Source: Streptomyces durmitorensis
Lineage (GTDB): Bacteria; Actinomycetota; Actinomycetes; Streptomycetales; Streptomycetaceae
NCBI RefSeq assembly: GCF_023498005.1
Contig: NZ_CP097289.1
Span: forward strand, 7,192,001-7,256,000
DNA length: 64,000 nt
Reading direction: 5' to 3'
The translations under genes were made by a program, and so were the position numbers. A model generated the notes under the pieces. The model saw only the letters and a program-made list of their open reading frames with translations, was not told where the DNA came from and did not search any database. This document shows positions 25,697 to 34,507 of the stretch, piece after piece. Numbering within the stretch: the first letter of the stretch is position 1; each line of letters starts with the position of its first letter.

Positions 25697-26437
25697 CTAC
25701 CCCCGGGCGAAGCTCTTCAGCTGGTTCAGCGAGCCGCTGAAGAGATTCTGATCACCCGGCAGTCCGCCGCTGTTGGCGTACTGCCAGATCGTCAGGTACG
25801 ACCACCCCTTGGGCAGCGCCCCCGGCGTCGACGACCAGCGCGCGAGCCACAGCGCGTGATTCGACCCGAAGGCGCGGCTGCCGCCCGTGCAGTCGTTCCA
25901 CCACTTGGTGGTCGTGTAGATCACGGGGCGCCGCCCCGTCTGCCGTTTGACCTCGTCGCTGAAGGACTTGATCCAGTTGACCATGCCGGTCCTGCTGACG
26001 CCGTAGCACTTCCGTGAGCTGTACGGATTGTGCTCGATGTCCAGCGCGGGCGGCAGCGTCCAGCCGTCCGCCCGCCACCGTCCGCCGTGGTTCATGAAGT
26101 ACGCGGCCTGCTTCTTGCCGGACGACTTGCCCGGCACGGCGAAGTGGTACGCGCCGCGGATGATGCCCGCGCTGCGGGAGCCGTTGTACTGCTGGGCGAA
26201 GTGGGGATTGCGGTACGTGTGGGACTCGGTGGCCTTGACGTAGACGAAGCGCGCGCCCTTGCTCTTCGCCTTCTGCCAGTCGACGTTCTTCTGGTGCGAC
26301 GAGACGTCGTGTCCCCTCGGCTGGCCCGCCGCCGAAACCGGAATCTCGGAGAGGGCGGCTCCCGCCAGGACCAGAGTCGCTGCTGAGGCCGCGATGACGT
26401 GAGCGCGGCGACGGGATGTTCTGTGGTCACGAGCCAT
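25697..26437 (-). CDS. Secreted GH25 lysozyme (muramidase)
   Basis: 246 residues from the ATG at 26437. A twin-arginine-like signal peptide (RTSRRRAHVIAASAATLVLAG, processed near VSAAG) precedes one GH25 domain. Family landmarks: GHDVSSHQKNVDW (catalytic-site Asp region), FVYVKATES, and ALDIEHNP with the D-x-E catalytic pair. Cleaves peptidoglycan between MurNAc and GlcNAc. Start chosen for the GGGGGG site and the complete signal peptide. No wall-binding repeats. Confidence 0.92.
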   Translation of the reverse strand: MARDHRTSRRRAHVIAASAATLVLAGAALSEIPVSAAGQPRGHDVSSHQKNVDWQKAKSKGARFVYVKATESHTYRNPHFAQQYNGSRSAGIIRGAYHFAVPGKSSGKKQAAYFMNHGGRWRADGWTLPPALDIEHNPYSSRKCYGVSRTGMVNWIKSFSDEVKRQTGRRPVIYTTTKWWNDCTGGSRAFGSNHALWLARWSSTPGALPKGWSYLTIWQYANSGGLPGDQNLFSGSLNQLKSFARG

Positions 26438-26557
26438 ATTTCCCCCCGGATGGCGATGTGCGGGACAAATCCCCCGGAGGGTATTGGAAGATCGTTGAAT
26501 GCCGGTCGACCGCCAGCCATTCGGGGGTGGGGGTGTTTTGCAGCCCTTCACGGCCCT

Positions 26558-26612
26558 GCGGACTCCACGCCGGACTCCACGCCGACTCCAAGCCGGACTC
26601 CAGGGCTCCGCA
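26558..26612. repeat. Imperfect tandem repeat of CGGACTCCACGC units
   Basis: About four 11-12-base units (two exact, two diverged) in the 212-base gap between the lysozyme and aldolase genes. No gene overlaps it convincingly; nothing else of note is seen in the gap. Confidence 0.6.
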
Positions 26613-26649
26613 CGGCGGTGCCGCGGCCCGCGGCTGGCAGGATCACGGC

Positions 26650-27318
26650 ATGACGGAGCAGCGGGGCGAAGACCGGCAGGACGCGATGGAGCGGGCGTGG
26701 GGCGAGCTGGTGGCGGCGGCCCGCAGGACGGTGGCGGACGGCCTGGTGGTCGGCACCTCGGGCAATGTCTCGGTGCGCGTCGGCGGCACGATCCTGGTCA
26801 CCCCCAGCGGGGTGCCGTACGACCGGCTGAGACCGCAGGACGCGGTCGGCGTCGACGCGGACGGCCGTCAGCTCTTCGGCGATCTCGCCCCGACGAGCGA
26901 ACTGCCCATGCACCTGGCCGTCTACCGCACCACGGACGCCGGAGCCGTCGTCCACACCCACGCGGTGCACGCCACCGCGGTCTCCACCCTCGTACCGGAG
27001 CTGCCGCCCATCCACTACATGGCGGCCGCGCTCGGCGGCCCGGCCCGCGTCGCCCGGTATGCGCCGTACGACTCCGACGAGTTGGCCGAGAACATGCTCC
27101 GGGCCCTCAGGGAGCGCACAGGTTGCCTGCTGCAGAACCACGGAACCGTCACATACGGAGACACTCTGGACCAGGCGTACGACCGCACGGCCCAGCTGGA
27201 ATGGATGTCCCGCCTCTGGCTGACGGCGAGCGCGATCCCGGGGCACGCCCCCACGCTCCTGTCCGCCGGCCAGCTGAGGGAAGCGGAGGACAGACTGCGG
27301 GGCTACGGCCAAGGCTGA
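26650..27318 (+). CDS. Class II aldolase/adducin family protein (fuculose-phosphate-aldolase type)
   Basis: 222 residues. Zinc-dependent sugar-phosphate aldolase fold: GTSGNVSVR phosphate-binding loop, TPSGVPYDRL, the catalytic glutamate in SELPMHLAVY, the zinc histidines in VVHTHAVHATA and a third histidine in LLQNHGTVTYG. Probably splits or epimerises a short sugar or polyol phosphate. AGGA lies about 9 bases before the ATG at 26650. Substrate unknown; no sugar operon beside it. Confidence 0.88.
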   Translation: MTEQRGEDRQDAMERAWGELVAAARRTVADGLVVGTSGNVSVRVGGTILVTPSGVPYDRLRPQDAVGVDADGRQLFGDLAPTSELPMHLAVYRTTDAGAVVHTHAVHATAVSTLVPELPPIHYMAAALGGPARVARYAPYDSDELAENMLRALRERTGCLLQNHGTVTYGDTLDQAYDRTAQLEWMSRLWLTASAIPGHAPTLLSAGQLREAEDRLRGYGQG

Positions 27319-27355
27319 TACCCCCGGGGCCGCCCGCGGGGATGCGGCACACCGT

Positions 27356-27391
27356 GGGCCCGCGGACGAAGTGACATCACCCCGCGGGCCC
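27356..27391 (+). terminator. Terminator hairpin after the aldolase gene
   Basis: GGGCCCGCGG (27356-27365) and CCGCGGGCCC (27382-27391) form a 10-bp stem with a 16-base loop. It encloses the earliest possible start of the next gene (GTG 27371), which argues for the later start at 27434. Confidence 0.6.
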
Positions 27392-27433
27392 CGCCCACTG
27401 GCCGTGGCCACCCGGCGGCCCGACACTGGGCAG

Positions 27434-28570
27434 GTGCGCCCAGCCAAAGCGACGGCAACGGCCGTCACCGCCGTCACCACCGCCCTCCTGGGCGGCGCAG
27501 CCGCCGTCGCCGCGGGCCGGTTCGCCAGCAACGCCGCCCTGAAGGCACCGTCGGGCCGTCCGCTGCCGACCGAGCCCCGCCTCACGGTCCACTCCACGGC
27601 CGCGGGCCAGATCACCCTGACCCGCGCCCTCGCGAGCCTGCGCCCCGGCACGTACGGCCTCAGCGGCAGCGGCAGCCATGCGGTGATCGGGCCCGTCCTT
27701 GACACCGCGCCGCACGCGGCGGACACCGTCGTACGCCGCCTGGAGCGCGTCACGCACGGCTCCCTCGACCCCAGCGACAAGGTCTGGCTCACCCCGCAGG
27801 TCCACATCGGCGACCCGCACGCGGCACTGGACATCGACCACGCGGACGTCGACATCCCCGGGGAACTAGGCGGTCTGCCCGCCTGGTTCGTGCCGGGGGT
27901 CCGCGACACCTGGGTGATCACCGTGCACGGCCTCGGCACGACCCGCGAGCACCCCATGGTCGTCATGGACTTCCTGCACCGCCAGCAGTTCCCGGTGCTC
28001 GACCTCGCCTACCGCGGCGACCTCGGCGCGCCCCGCTCCCCGGACGGCCTCGGCCACCTCGGCGAGACCGAGTGGCGCGACCTGGACGCGGCCATCCGCT
28101 ACGCCGTGCGCTACGGCGCCCGGAACGTGATCCTGCACGGCTGGTCCACCGGCGCGGCCATGGCCCTGCACGCCGCCGCGTACTCGGCCCTGCGCGAGAG
28201 GATCAGCGGACTCGTCCTCGACTCCCCGGTGCTCAACTGGGAGACCACCCTGCGGGCGCTCGCCGCGGCCCGGCGTACGCCGAGGCCACTCCTGCCGCTC
28301 GCGGTGCGCGCCGCCCAGGGGCGTACGGGCCTGCGCGGCGACCGCATCCTGGAGGCCGCCGACCCCGAGGTGCTGGGGGTCCCCACGCTCCTCTTCCACG
28401 GCCCCGACGACGTCATCGCCCCCTGGGCGCTTTCCCGTCAACTGGCCGAACGGCGGCCGGAACTGGTCACTCTCCACACCGTTCCGGATGCGCCCCACGG
28501 AGCCATGTGGAACGCCGACCCCGCGGGCTATGAAGAGGCGCTGCGGCGCTTCCTCACGCCCCTCATGTAG
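27434..28570 (+). CDS. Alpha/beta hydrolase, membrane-anchored
   Basis: 378 residues from the GTG at 27434; a GTG at 27371 is also open but lies inside a terminator hairpin. An N-terminal hydrophobic segment (TAVTAVTTALLGGAAAVAAG) suggests a signal or membrane anchor. The hydrolase fold shows VITVHGLGTTREHP (oxyanion region), LHGWSTGAAMAL (nucleophile Ser in G-W-S-T-G), LLFHGPDDVIAPW (acid) and DAPHGAMW (His). Substrate unknown; esterase- or peptidase-like. Confidence 0.8.
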   Translation: MRPAKATATAVTAVTTALLGGAAAVAAGRFASNAALKAPSGRPLPTEPRLTVHSTAAGQITLTRALASLRPGTYGLSGSGSHAVIGPVLDTAPHAADTVVRRLERVTHGSLDPSDKVWLTPQVHIGDPHAALDIDHADVDIPGELGGLPAWFVPGVRDTWVITVHGLGTTREHPMVVMDFLHRQQFPVLDLAYRGDLGAPRSPDGLGHLGETEWRDLDAAIRYAVRYGARNVILHGWSTGAAMALHAAAYSALRERISGLVLDSPVLNWETTLRALAAARRTPRPLLPLAVRAAQGRTGLRGDRILEAADPEVLGVPTLLFHGPDDVIAPWALSRQLAERRPELVTLHTVPDAPHGAMWNADPAGYEEALRRFLTPLM

Positions 28571-28658
28571 CGCGCCAAAGCCTCCTGAGGTAGCGCTCCG
28601 GAGCCTTGCGAAGGCATTCCGTTTGGGTTTTCGGACCGTCAACAGGAAGACTGCTCCC

Positions 28659-30131
28659 GTGACGTCCCGTATCCCGCGCGACTCAAGGCTCCGACTCGTC
28701 CGCGCTCAGTCCCCCAGGGCCGAGAGGCGAGCGGGGGCGGAGCGCGGCACAGCGCGACCCCTGACCGCCCCCGGCGCAGTGACGCAGCAGCGTGCGCGCC
28801 GTCCCGCGCCCCGGCCCCCCGAGGGCACGCCCGCCCCCGGAGAGCTGGCCCGGATGGCGCGCCAAGGCCTCGCCGACGCCGTGACCGTCGCCCGCTGGGC
28901 CGACAGGTCCCTGCGTCCGGGACGCAGCCGCCCGGGAGCCCCCGACGCGAACGCGGGCGCGCCCGATGCCCGAGGCGGCAGGGGAACCCTCTTGGCCGAG
29001 ACCGCCGAACGGGCCGCCGCGGAACTCGCACTGACCCCGGATCAGGTCCGCGCCGACTGGGACACCGCACGCCTGGCAGGCCTCATCGAGGTGCACGGCG
29101 ACAGCGCGCGCCCCGGCTGGCGGCTGCGTGCCTGGGACCGTGACGACGCCGCCGTGCTGCGCGGCTGGGTCGCCCTCTTCGACGCCTGGTCGCTCACGCA
29201 CGCGGCATCGCGCGAACTGGCCCCCGCCACCGTGGCCGAGACCGTCGAGGCCATGCCGCAGCTCCTCACCCTCCTTCAGCTCTCCGCGGGCCCCGTGCCC
29301 GTGGCGCAGCTCCTGGACCTCCTCGACCAGCGCGTCACGGAACTGCGCACGGAACGCTGCGAGATCCCCTACGGCCCGCAGCCCGAGCCGGTGGACCCGA
29401 CCGAGACGCCGCCCCTGGCCACCCTCCTGGACTGGGCGCTGCGCGGCCTCGCCGCCGTCGGCGCGCTGACGTACGCGGACGGGCAGGCCACGCTCACGCC
29501 GCTCGGCAGCTGGGCGGTCTGGGTCAAGCTGGAGCAGATCTGCGTGGCCGCGCAGAGCCCGGCCGGGAACATCGAGCAGTCCGCCGAGGACATGCTCCGC
29601 GGCTGCGCACGCCTGCGCCCGAACGCGGCCCGCTCCGAGTACCGCGCCTGGCTCGCGGCCCGCCCCGTGGGCAGCGCCGTCACCGAGCTCCTGGACGCCG
29701 CCCGCGGCGAGGACGCCCTCCTGCGCGGCCTCGCCTTCGAGGCCCTGCGGGTGGTCGGCGCCCCGGCCGAGTCCGAGGTGCGGGCCGTCGTGGACGAGAC
29801 CCCGCTGCGGCCCTACGCCCTCATCTGGCTGGCGGAACAGGAGGGCGCCGACCCGGAGGACGTCCACCTCGTCCTCACGCGGGACGAGTCGACGTGGCTG
29901 TGGGTCGACACCGCCGCGGCGGTCGCCGACCACGGGGAGACCCATCTCCTCATCCGCCACCTGGAGTCCGCGGTGCAGCCCACGGTGCCCGCGCTCCTCG
30001 ACGAGGTCCGCCGCATCGGCCACCCCCGCACCGTCCAGGTCCTGGTCGCCCTCGCCGCGGCCCACCCCGACCCGGCGCTGGCCAAGGCCGTGCGCCGTGC
30101 GGCCTTCCAGGTGCACACCGGAGGGGTGTAG
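28659..30131 (+). CDS. Conserved hypothetical protein, alpha-helical
   Basis: 490 residues from the GTG at 28659, which has AGGAAG about 9 bases upstream. A basic, Pro/Arg-rich N-terminus (about 90 residues) precedes a winged-helix-like segment (LAETAERAAAELALTPDQVRADWDTARLAGLIEV, in parts) and a long helical, Leu/Ala-rich region that could be HEAT-like repeats. No catalytic motif was recognised. Ends 4 bases from the convergent metallopeptidase gene. Confidence 0.72.
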   Translation: MTSRIPRDSRLRLVRAQSPRAERRAGAERGTARPLTAPGAVTQQRARRPAPRPPEGTPAPGELARMARQGLADAVTVARWADRSLRPGRSRPGAPDANAGAPDARGGRGTLLAETAERAAAELALTPDQVRADWDTARLAGLIEVHGDSARPGWRLRAWDRDDAAVLRGWVALFDAWSLTHAASRELAPATVAETVEAMPQLLTLLQLSAGPVPVAQLLDLLDQRVTELRTERCEIPYGPQPEPVDPTETPPLATLLDWALRGLAAVGALTYADGQATLTPLGSWAVWVKLEQICVAAQSPAGNIEQSAEDMLRGCARLRPNAARSEYRAWLAARPVGSAVTELLDAARGEDALLRGLAFEALRVVGAPAESEVRAVVDETPLRPYALIWLAEQEGADPEDVHLVLTRDESTWLWVDTAAAVADHGETHLLIRHLESAVQPTVPALLDEVRRIGHPRTVQVLVALAAAHPDPALAKAVRRAAFQVHTGGV

Positions 30132-30135
30132 CACC

Positions 30136-31026
30136 TCACCGGAAGGTGTTGCACTGCCCCATGTCGCCGGTGCGGTAGCCCTGGTAGAACCACTGCTGCC
30201 GCTGCTCGGCCGAGCCGTGCGTCCAGGACTCCGGGGTGACCCGGCCCTGGAACTTCTCCTGGATGCGGTCGTCGCCGACCGCGGCCGCCGCGTCCAGGCC
30301 CTCGCGGATGTCCGCGTCGTTCAGGCTGGTGATCAGCGGCTTGCCCGTCTTGTCGTCGGGGGTGCGGGTCGCGTGCCGCGCCCAGACGCCCGCGTAGCAG
30401 TCGGCCTGCAGCTCGACCTTGACGGCATTGCTGTTCTGGCCCGTACGCCCGTCCTGGGCGCGCTGCAGCGTCCCCATCAGGTTCTGCACGTGGTGGCCGT
30501 ACTCGTGCGCCACGACGTACGCCTGCGCGAAGGGGCCGCCGCTCGACCCGAACTTCGTCCGCAGCTCGTCGAAGAAGCCCAGGTCCAGATAGACCTTCCG
30601 GTCGCCGGGGCAGTAGAACGGGCCGACCGCCGACGTGGCGGCGCCGCACGCCGTGCCCACCCGGCTGGTGAACAGGACGGTCGGGGCGGGGGAGTAGCTC
30701 GCCTGCCTGAGCCGGAACTCCGCGCGCCAGTAGTCCTGCACGCTGTTGACCACCGCCACGATGCGGCAGTCCTCCTTGGTGTTCGCGTCCTGCCCCGTAC
30801 GGCAGCTCTGCTGCACCTGCGCGAGGGACGAGGAGGTGGCGGCGGGCTCCTCGTCGCCGGACGAGAGGCCGAGCTGGTCCGGGCCGACCCCGAAGAACAG
30901 CCCCAGGAGCAGCGCGATCAGGCCCGCGATGCCGCCGCCGACCGTCGCCTTGCCGCCGGGAATCCGGCTGCCCCGCACGTCCTGTACCTCGGACGTGTCC
31001 AGATCGGCGTCGTCGTCGAACTGCAT
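30136..31026 (-). CDS. Neutral zinc metallopeptidase (YpfJ family), membrane-anchored
   Basis: 296 residues. A short acidic N-terminus, one membrane helix ([18 protein letters not shown]) and an outside-facing peptidase domain with the zinc motif [17 protein letters not shown] (HExxH), a downstream [12 protein letters not shown] (third ligand E) and Cys residues. Start at 31026 chosen because it gives the usual [13 protein letters not shown]-terminus and has a GAGGG site. Physiological substrate unknown. Confidence 0.9.
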   Translation of the reverse strand: MQFDDDADLDTSEVQDVRGSRIPGGKATVGGGIAGLIALLLGLFFGVGPDQLGLSSGDEEPAATSSSLAQVQQSCRTGQDANTKEDCRIVAVVNSVQDYWRAEFRLRQASYSPAPTVLFTSRVGTACGAATSAVGPFYCPGDRKVYLDLGFFDELRTKFGSSGGPFAQAYVVAHEYGHHVQNLMGTLQRAQDGRTGQNSNAVKVELQADCYAGVWARHATRTPDDKTGKPLITSLNDADIREGLDAAAAVGDDRIQEKFQGRVTPESWTHGSAEQRQQWFYQGYRTGDMGQCNTFR

Positions 31027-31231
31027 GGGCGCACCACCCTCTGCCTCGCATCCGGGGCGGAGTGTGGCCGCCCTGTGCCGAGATGTCGGCGCCTTCATCC
31101 TGATATGCGCCACCCCGCGCGGCGCCGGACGGGGGTCCGAACGGGGGACCCTCGCCGAACGGCGCGCCGTGTCGCGGCCGCCGCCCGGGGCCGCGCGGTG
31201 ACGCCACCGCTACGCTCTGCGCCTGTTCGTG

Positions 31232-31255
31232 GGCAGCGGTACCGGCAGCGGTACC
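31232..31255 (+). repeat. 12-bp tandem duplication GGCAGCGGTACC
   Basis: Two perfect copies, followed by a third partial one, just upstream of the PQQ-repeat protein gene. Confidence 0.7.
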
Positions 31256-31281
31256 GGCAGGGGTGTCGAAGAGGGGGCGTC

Positions 31282-32067
31282 GTGTCCGTAGTGCCGTTCG
31301 AGGTGGCCGCAGCCGGGCCCGTGGGACCGGTGCCCGCCCGCCGCGGCTCCCGGCTCGCGCTCCCGGTGGCCCTCGGCCTCCTCGCCCTGCCGCTGATCAC
31401 CGCGGCCCACCACTCGCGGCCCGCCCCCTACGGAGACCACGTCACCGTCCACGCGCGCGTGGCCGACGGCGCAGCGGCCCCCGAGCTGCGGAGCACGGGC
31501 CGCGCGGTCGAGGCGTACGACCCGGCGACCGGCCGCCCGCGCTGGACCTACAGCCGCGAGGGAGCCCGTCCGCTCACCGTGCTCCCCGCCCCCGGGCACG
31601 CCATCGCGCTCTGGAGCGACGGTCTGGTCACCGACACCGCGCGCGCCGACGGCAGCGCCGTCCGCTGGCACCGCGCCATCCCCGGCAGCGCACCCTGGCT
31701 CCGCTCTCCCGCCGCCCGCGGCGCCGCAGGCGTCCTCCAGCCGCTCGACCCCCGCGGCCGCATGCTCGCCGTCGTCACCCCGCAGCGCATCGCCGCCTAC
31801 CGCAGCGCCGACGGCGACCTGCGCTGGGTGCTGCCCGCCCGGCCGGGCTGCGCCTTCGAACCCGCACGTGCCGTGCGCCACGGGAGCGCCCTGATGGTCG
31901 CCCAGCCCTGCGACGACGCGGCGACGCCCTGGACCTCGCAACTGATCGCGGTGGACGACCTCGGCCGGATCGTGCCCCGGCGAACGCCCCTGGGCAACGA
32001 GCTGCCGGGCGGTGCCCCCGACGGCGTAGCAACCCGGGCAGAAAATGAGGTTGCACCGCCCCGTTAG
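31282..32067 (+). CDS. Membrane-anchored protein with PQQ-like beta-propeller repeats
   Basis: 261 residues from the GTG at 31282, with GAGGGG 5 bases upstream. One N-terminal membrane helix (RLALPVALGLLALPLITAA) then an extracytoplasmic domain with two recognisable PQQ/WD-type turns: AYDPATGRPRWTYSREG and AYRSADGDLRWVLPA. Probably a scaffold or quinoprotein-like sensor without the catalytic residues. Its stop overlaps a TAGAAT box for the following gene. Confidence 0.7.
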   Translation: MSVVPFEVAAAGPVGPVPARRGSRLALPVALGLLALPLITAAHHSRPAPYGDHVTVHARVADGAAAPELRSTGRAVEAYDPATGRPRWTYSREGARPLTVLPAPGHAIALWSDGLVTDTARADGSAVRWHRAIPGSAPWLRSPAARGAAGVLQPLDPRGRMLAVVTPQRIAAYRSADGDLRWVLPARPGCAFEPARAVRHGSALMVAQPCDDAATPWTSQLIAVDDLGRIVPRRTPLGNELPGGAPDGVATRAENEVAPPR

Positions 32068-32077
32068 AATTGGCCGC

Positions 32078-32101
32078 ATGGCCATTCTCCTCGTGCATTA
32101 G
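32078..32101 (+). CDS. Candidate leaderless 7-residue leader peptide (MAILLVH)
   Basis: ATG at 32078 followed by six codons and TAG. A consensus-like -10 box TAGAAT at 32065-32070 places the expected transcription start at about 32077-32078, that is on the ATG itself, so the mRNA could be leaderless. It ends 58 bases before the ABC-F start. Short leader peptides regulate several ABC-F resistance genes by ribosome stalling. No -35 box or strong attenuator is obvious, so this stays a candidate. Confidence 0.4.
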   Translation: MAILLVH

Positions 32102-32159
32102 ACGGCGTGATCGCCTTCAAACCTTCCGCCGTCCATCCCCCCTGCCCAGGAGTCTGTCC

Positions 32160-33758
32160 GTGATCACCGCTTCCGGCATCGAGCTGCGCGCCGGCGCCCG
32201 CATCCTCATCGAGAACGCTTCCTTCCGTATCGCCAAGGGCGACCGCATCGGCCTGGTGGGCCGCAACGGAGCGGGCAAGACCACGCTCACCAAGTGCCTC
32301 GCCGGTGAGGGCATCCCGGCAGGCGGCACGATCAGCCGCTCCGGAGAGGTCGGCTACCTCCCGCAGGACCCCCGCACCGGCGACCTGGACGTGCTCGCCC
32401 GCGACCGCATCCTCTCGGCCCGCGGACTCGACACCCTGATCCGCAAGATGCGCGAGAACGAACAGCGCATCGCCAACGGCTCGGGCGCCACCCGCGACAA
32501 GGCGATGAAGCAGTACGAGCGCCAGGAGACGGAGTTCCTCACCAAGGGCGGTTACGCCGCCGAGGCCGAGGCCTCCACCATCGCCGCCGCGCTCAGCCTC
32601 CCCGACCGCGTGCTCGGCCAGCCCCTCCACACGCTCTCCGGTGGCCAGCGCCGCCGTGTCGAGCTGGCCCGCATCCTCTTCTCGGACGCCGACACCCTGC
32701 TCCTCGACGAGCCGACGAACCACCTCGACGCCGACTCCATCGTCTGGCTGCGGGACTACCTCAAGTCCTACCGCGGCGGCTTCATCGTGATCTCCCACGA
32801 CGTCGAACTGGTCGAGACGGTCGTCAACAAGGTCTTCTATCTGGACGCCAACCGCGCCCAGATCGACGTCTACAACATGGGCTGGCGGCTCTACCAGCAG
32901 CAGCGCGAGTCCGACGAGAAGCGCCGCAAGCGCGAGCGTCAGAACGCCGAGAAGAAGGCCAGCCAGCTCCACTCGCAGGCCGACAAGATGCGCGCCAAGG
33001 CCACCAAGACCGTCGCCGCGCAGAACATGGCCAAGCGTGCCGACAAGCTCCTCGCGGGCCTCGACGAGGTCCGCCAGAGCGACAAGGTCGCCAAGCTGCG
33101 CTTCCCGGACCCCTCGCCCTGCGGCAAGACCCCGCTGATGGCCGAGGGACTGTCCAAGTCGTACGGCTCCCTGGAGATCTTCACGGACGTCGACCTCGCC
33201 ATCGACAAGGGTTCGCGCGTGGTCATCCTGGGCCTCAACGGCGCGGGCAAGACCACGCTCCTGCGCCTCCTGGGCGGCGCCGAGAAGCCCGACACCGGCC
33301 AGATCATCGAGGGCCACGGCCTCAAGCTCGGCTACTACGCGCAGGAGCACGAGACCCTCGACCCGGAGCGAACGGTCCTGGAGAACATGCGCTCGGCCGC
33401 GCCGGACCTCGACCTCGTGGCGGTGCGCAAGACGCTCGGTTCGTTCCTCTTCTCCGGCGACGACGTCGACAAGCCCGCGGGCGTCCTGTCCGGCGGCGAG
33501 AAGACCCGTCTGGCGCTCGCGACCCTGGTGGTCTCCTCCGCCAACGTGCTGCTCCTCGACGAGCCCACCAACAACCTCGACCCGGCGAGCCGCGAGGAGA
33601 TCCTAGGCGCCCTGCGCACCTACAAGGGCGCGGTCGTCCTCGTCACGCACGACGAGGGCGCGGTGGAGGCGCTCCAGCCGGAGCGGATCATCCTGCTGCC
33701 CGACGGCGTCGAGGACCTGTGGGGCCAGGACTACGCGGATCTGGTCGCGCTCGCCTGA
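32160..33758 (+). CDS. ABC-F family ATPase (ribosome-associated)
   Basis: 532 residues from the GTG at 32160, with AGGAG 8 bases upstream. Two ABC domains in tandem, no membrane part: first Walker A GLVGRNGAGKTTLTK and signature LSGGQRRRVELARIL with LLDEPTNHLDADS; second Walker A ILGLNGAGKTTLLR, signature LSGGEKTRLALATL and LLDEPTNNLDP. The Lys/Arg-rich P-site linker lies between them (about residues 230-300). Acts on the ribosome in translation or antibiotic protection; which is not decidable here. Confidence 0.93.
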   Translation: MITASGIELRAGARILIENASFRIAKGDRIGLVGRNGAGKTTLTKCLAGEGIPAGGTISRSGEVGYLPQDPRTGDLDVLARDRILSARGLDTLIRKMRENEQRIANGSGATRDKAMKQYERQETEFLTKGGYAAEAEASTIAAALSLPDRVLGQPLHTLSGGQRRRVELARILFSDADTLLLDEPTNHLDADSIVWLRDYLKSYRGGFIVISHDVELVETVVNKVFYLDANRAQIDVYNMGWRLYQQQRESDEKRRKRERQNAEKKASQLHSQADKMRAKATKTVAAQNMAKRADKLLAGLDEVRQSDKVAKLRFPDPSPCGKTPLMAEGLSKSYGSLEIFTDVDLAIDKGSRVVILGLNGAGKTTLLRLLGGAEKPDTGQIIEGHGLKLGYYAQEHETLDPERTVLENMRSAAPDLDLVAVRKTLGSFLFSGDDVDKPAGVLSGGEKTRLALATLVVSSANVLLLDEPTNNLDPASREEILGALRTYKGAVVLVTHDEGAVEALQPERIILLPDGVEDLWGQDYADLVALA

Positions 33759-34151
33759 TTCCTGGGCCCCCGGGCGGTGCGCGGGAGCGTGCCGCCGGGG
33801 TGTCCACATTGGTTGATCGAATAACTGATCCACTGCGTATGGATCATTCGGCCGAGCCGTGATCCTTCATCTGTGTGAGGTCTCCTCGTACCGAAGTGTG
33901 GGATACACGGATTTTCCTTGCGGCAGAGGCGTCGGACCCCGCTCTCACCTGCCACCGCGCTGACCTGGCATTTCGATCCACAACCCATTCGGCCGTACGG
34001 AATTCGACACGCGGAATCGTTAATTCCGCTCATGGTGCCGCCTTCTCCGGCGGGAAACCTCGTCGTACGGACCTTGCCGAATGGGTGGCCAGGAAGCCCG
34101 GGAGGGGTGATCATGAGAAGTCCAGAGCGCACTTCCTATGAGGAGGCACGG
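33759..34151 (+). promoter_or_regulatory. Intergenic region upstream of gbn with clustered GATC sites
   Basis: 393 bases without a gene. GATC occurs at 33815, 33827, 33842 and 33861, four times in 50 bases, and again near 33974 and 34109. Because the gene downstream resembles the GATC-binding protein Gbn, these are candidate autoregulatory sites. The stretch at 33805-33870 is also AT-rich for this genome and probably holds the promoter. Confidence 0.55.
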
Positions 34152-34373
34152 GTGGCCGAGACTCTGAAGAAGGGCAGCCGGGTAACCGGCGCCGCGCGTG
34201 ACAAGCTCGCGGCAGACCTGAAGAAGAAGTACGACAGCGGTGCGAGCATCCGGGCGTTGGCTGAGGAGACGGGCCGTTCGTACGGCTTTGTGCACCGCAT
34301 GCTCAGCGAGTCCGGCGTCACGCTGCGGGGACGCGGCGGGGCGACGCGAGGCAAGAAGGCCGCAGCCGGCTGA
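34152..34373 (+). CDS. gbn: GATC-binding nucleoid-associated protein Gbn-like
   Basis: 73 residues from the GTG at 34152, with a perfect AGGAGG 5 bases upstream. Basic, with a single helix-turn-helix (SIRALAEETGRSYGFVHRML) and Lys/Arg-rich ends (LKKGSRVTGAARDKL, RGRGGATRGKKAAAG). Size, sequence feel and position between an ABC-F ATPase and an enoyl-CoA hydratase match SCO1839/Gbn, a small nucleoid protein that affects development in S. coelicolor. A terminator follows. Confidence 0.85.
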   Translation: MAETLKKGSRVTGAARDKLAADLKKKYDSGASIRALAEETGRSYGFVHRMLSESGVTLRGRGGATRGKKAAAG

Positions 34374-34406
34374 CGGCTGCGGGCGGTTCACCGGCTTCGA
34401 CGGTGG

Positions 34407-34438
34407 CCACCCGGTCGATCGACTGATCGGCCGGGTGG
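34407..34438 (+). terminator. Terminator after gbn
   Basis: A 14-bp stem (CCACCCGGTCGATC with GATCGGCCGGGTGG, one wobble pair) and a 4-base loop, 34 bases after the gbn stop and followed by TT. Confidence 0.75.
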
Positions 34439-34507
34439 TTACTGTGCAGTCACTTACGGGCGCGTACACGCGTCCGGACCGACTGCACACCACCATCGGA
34501 GGCTCCT

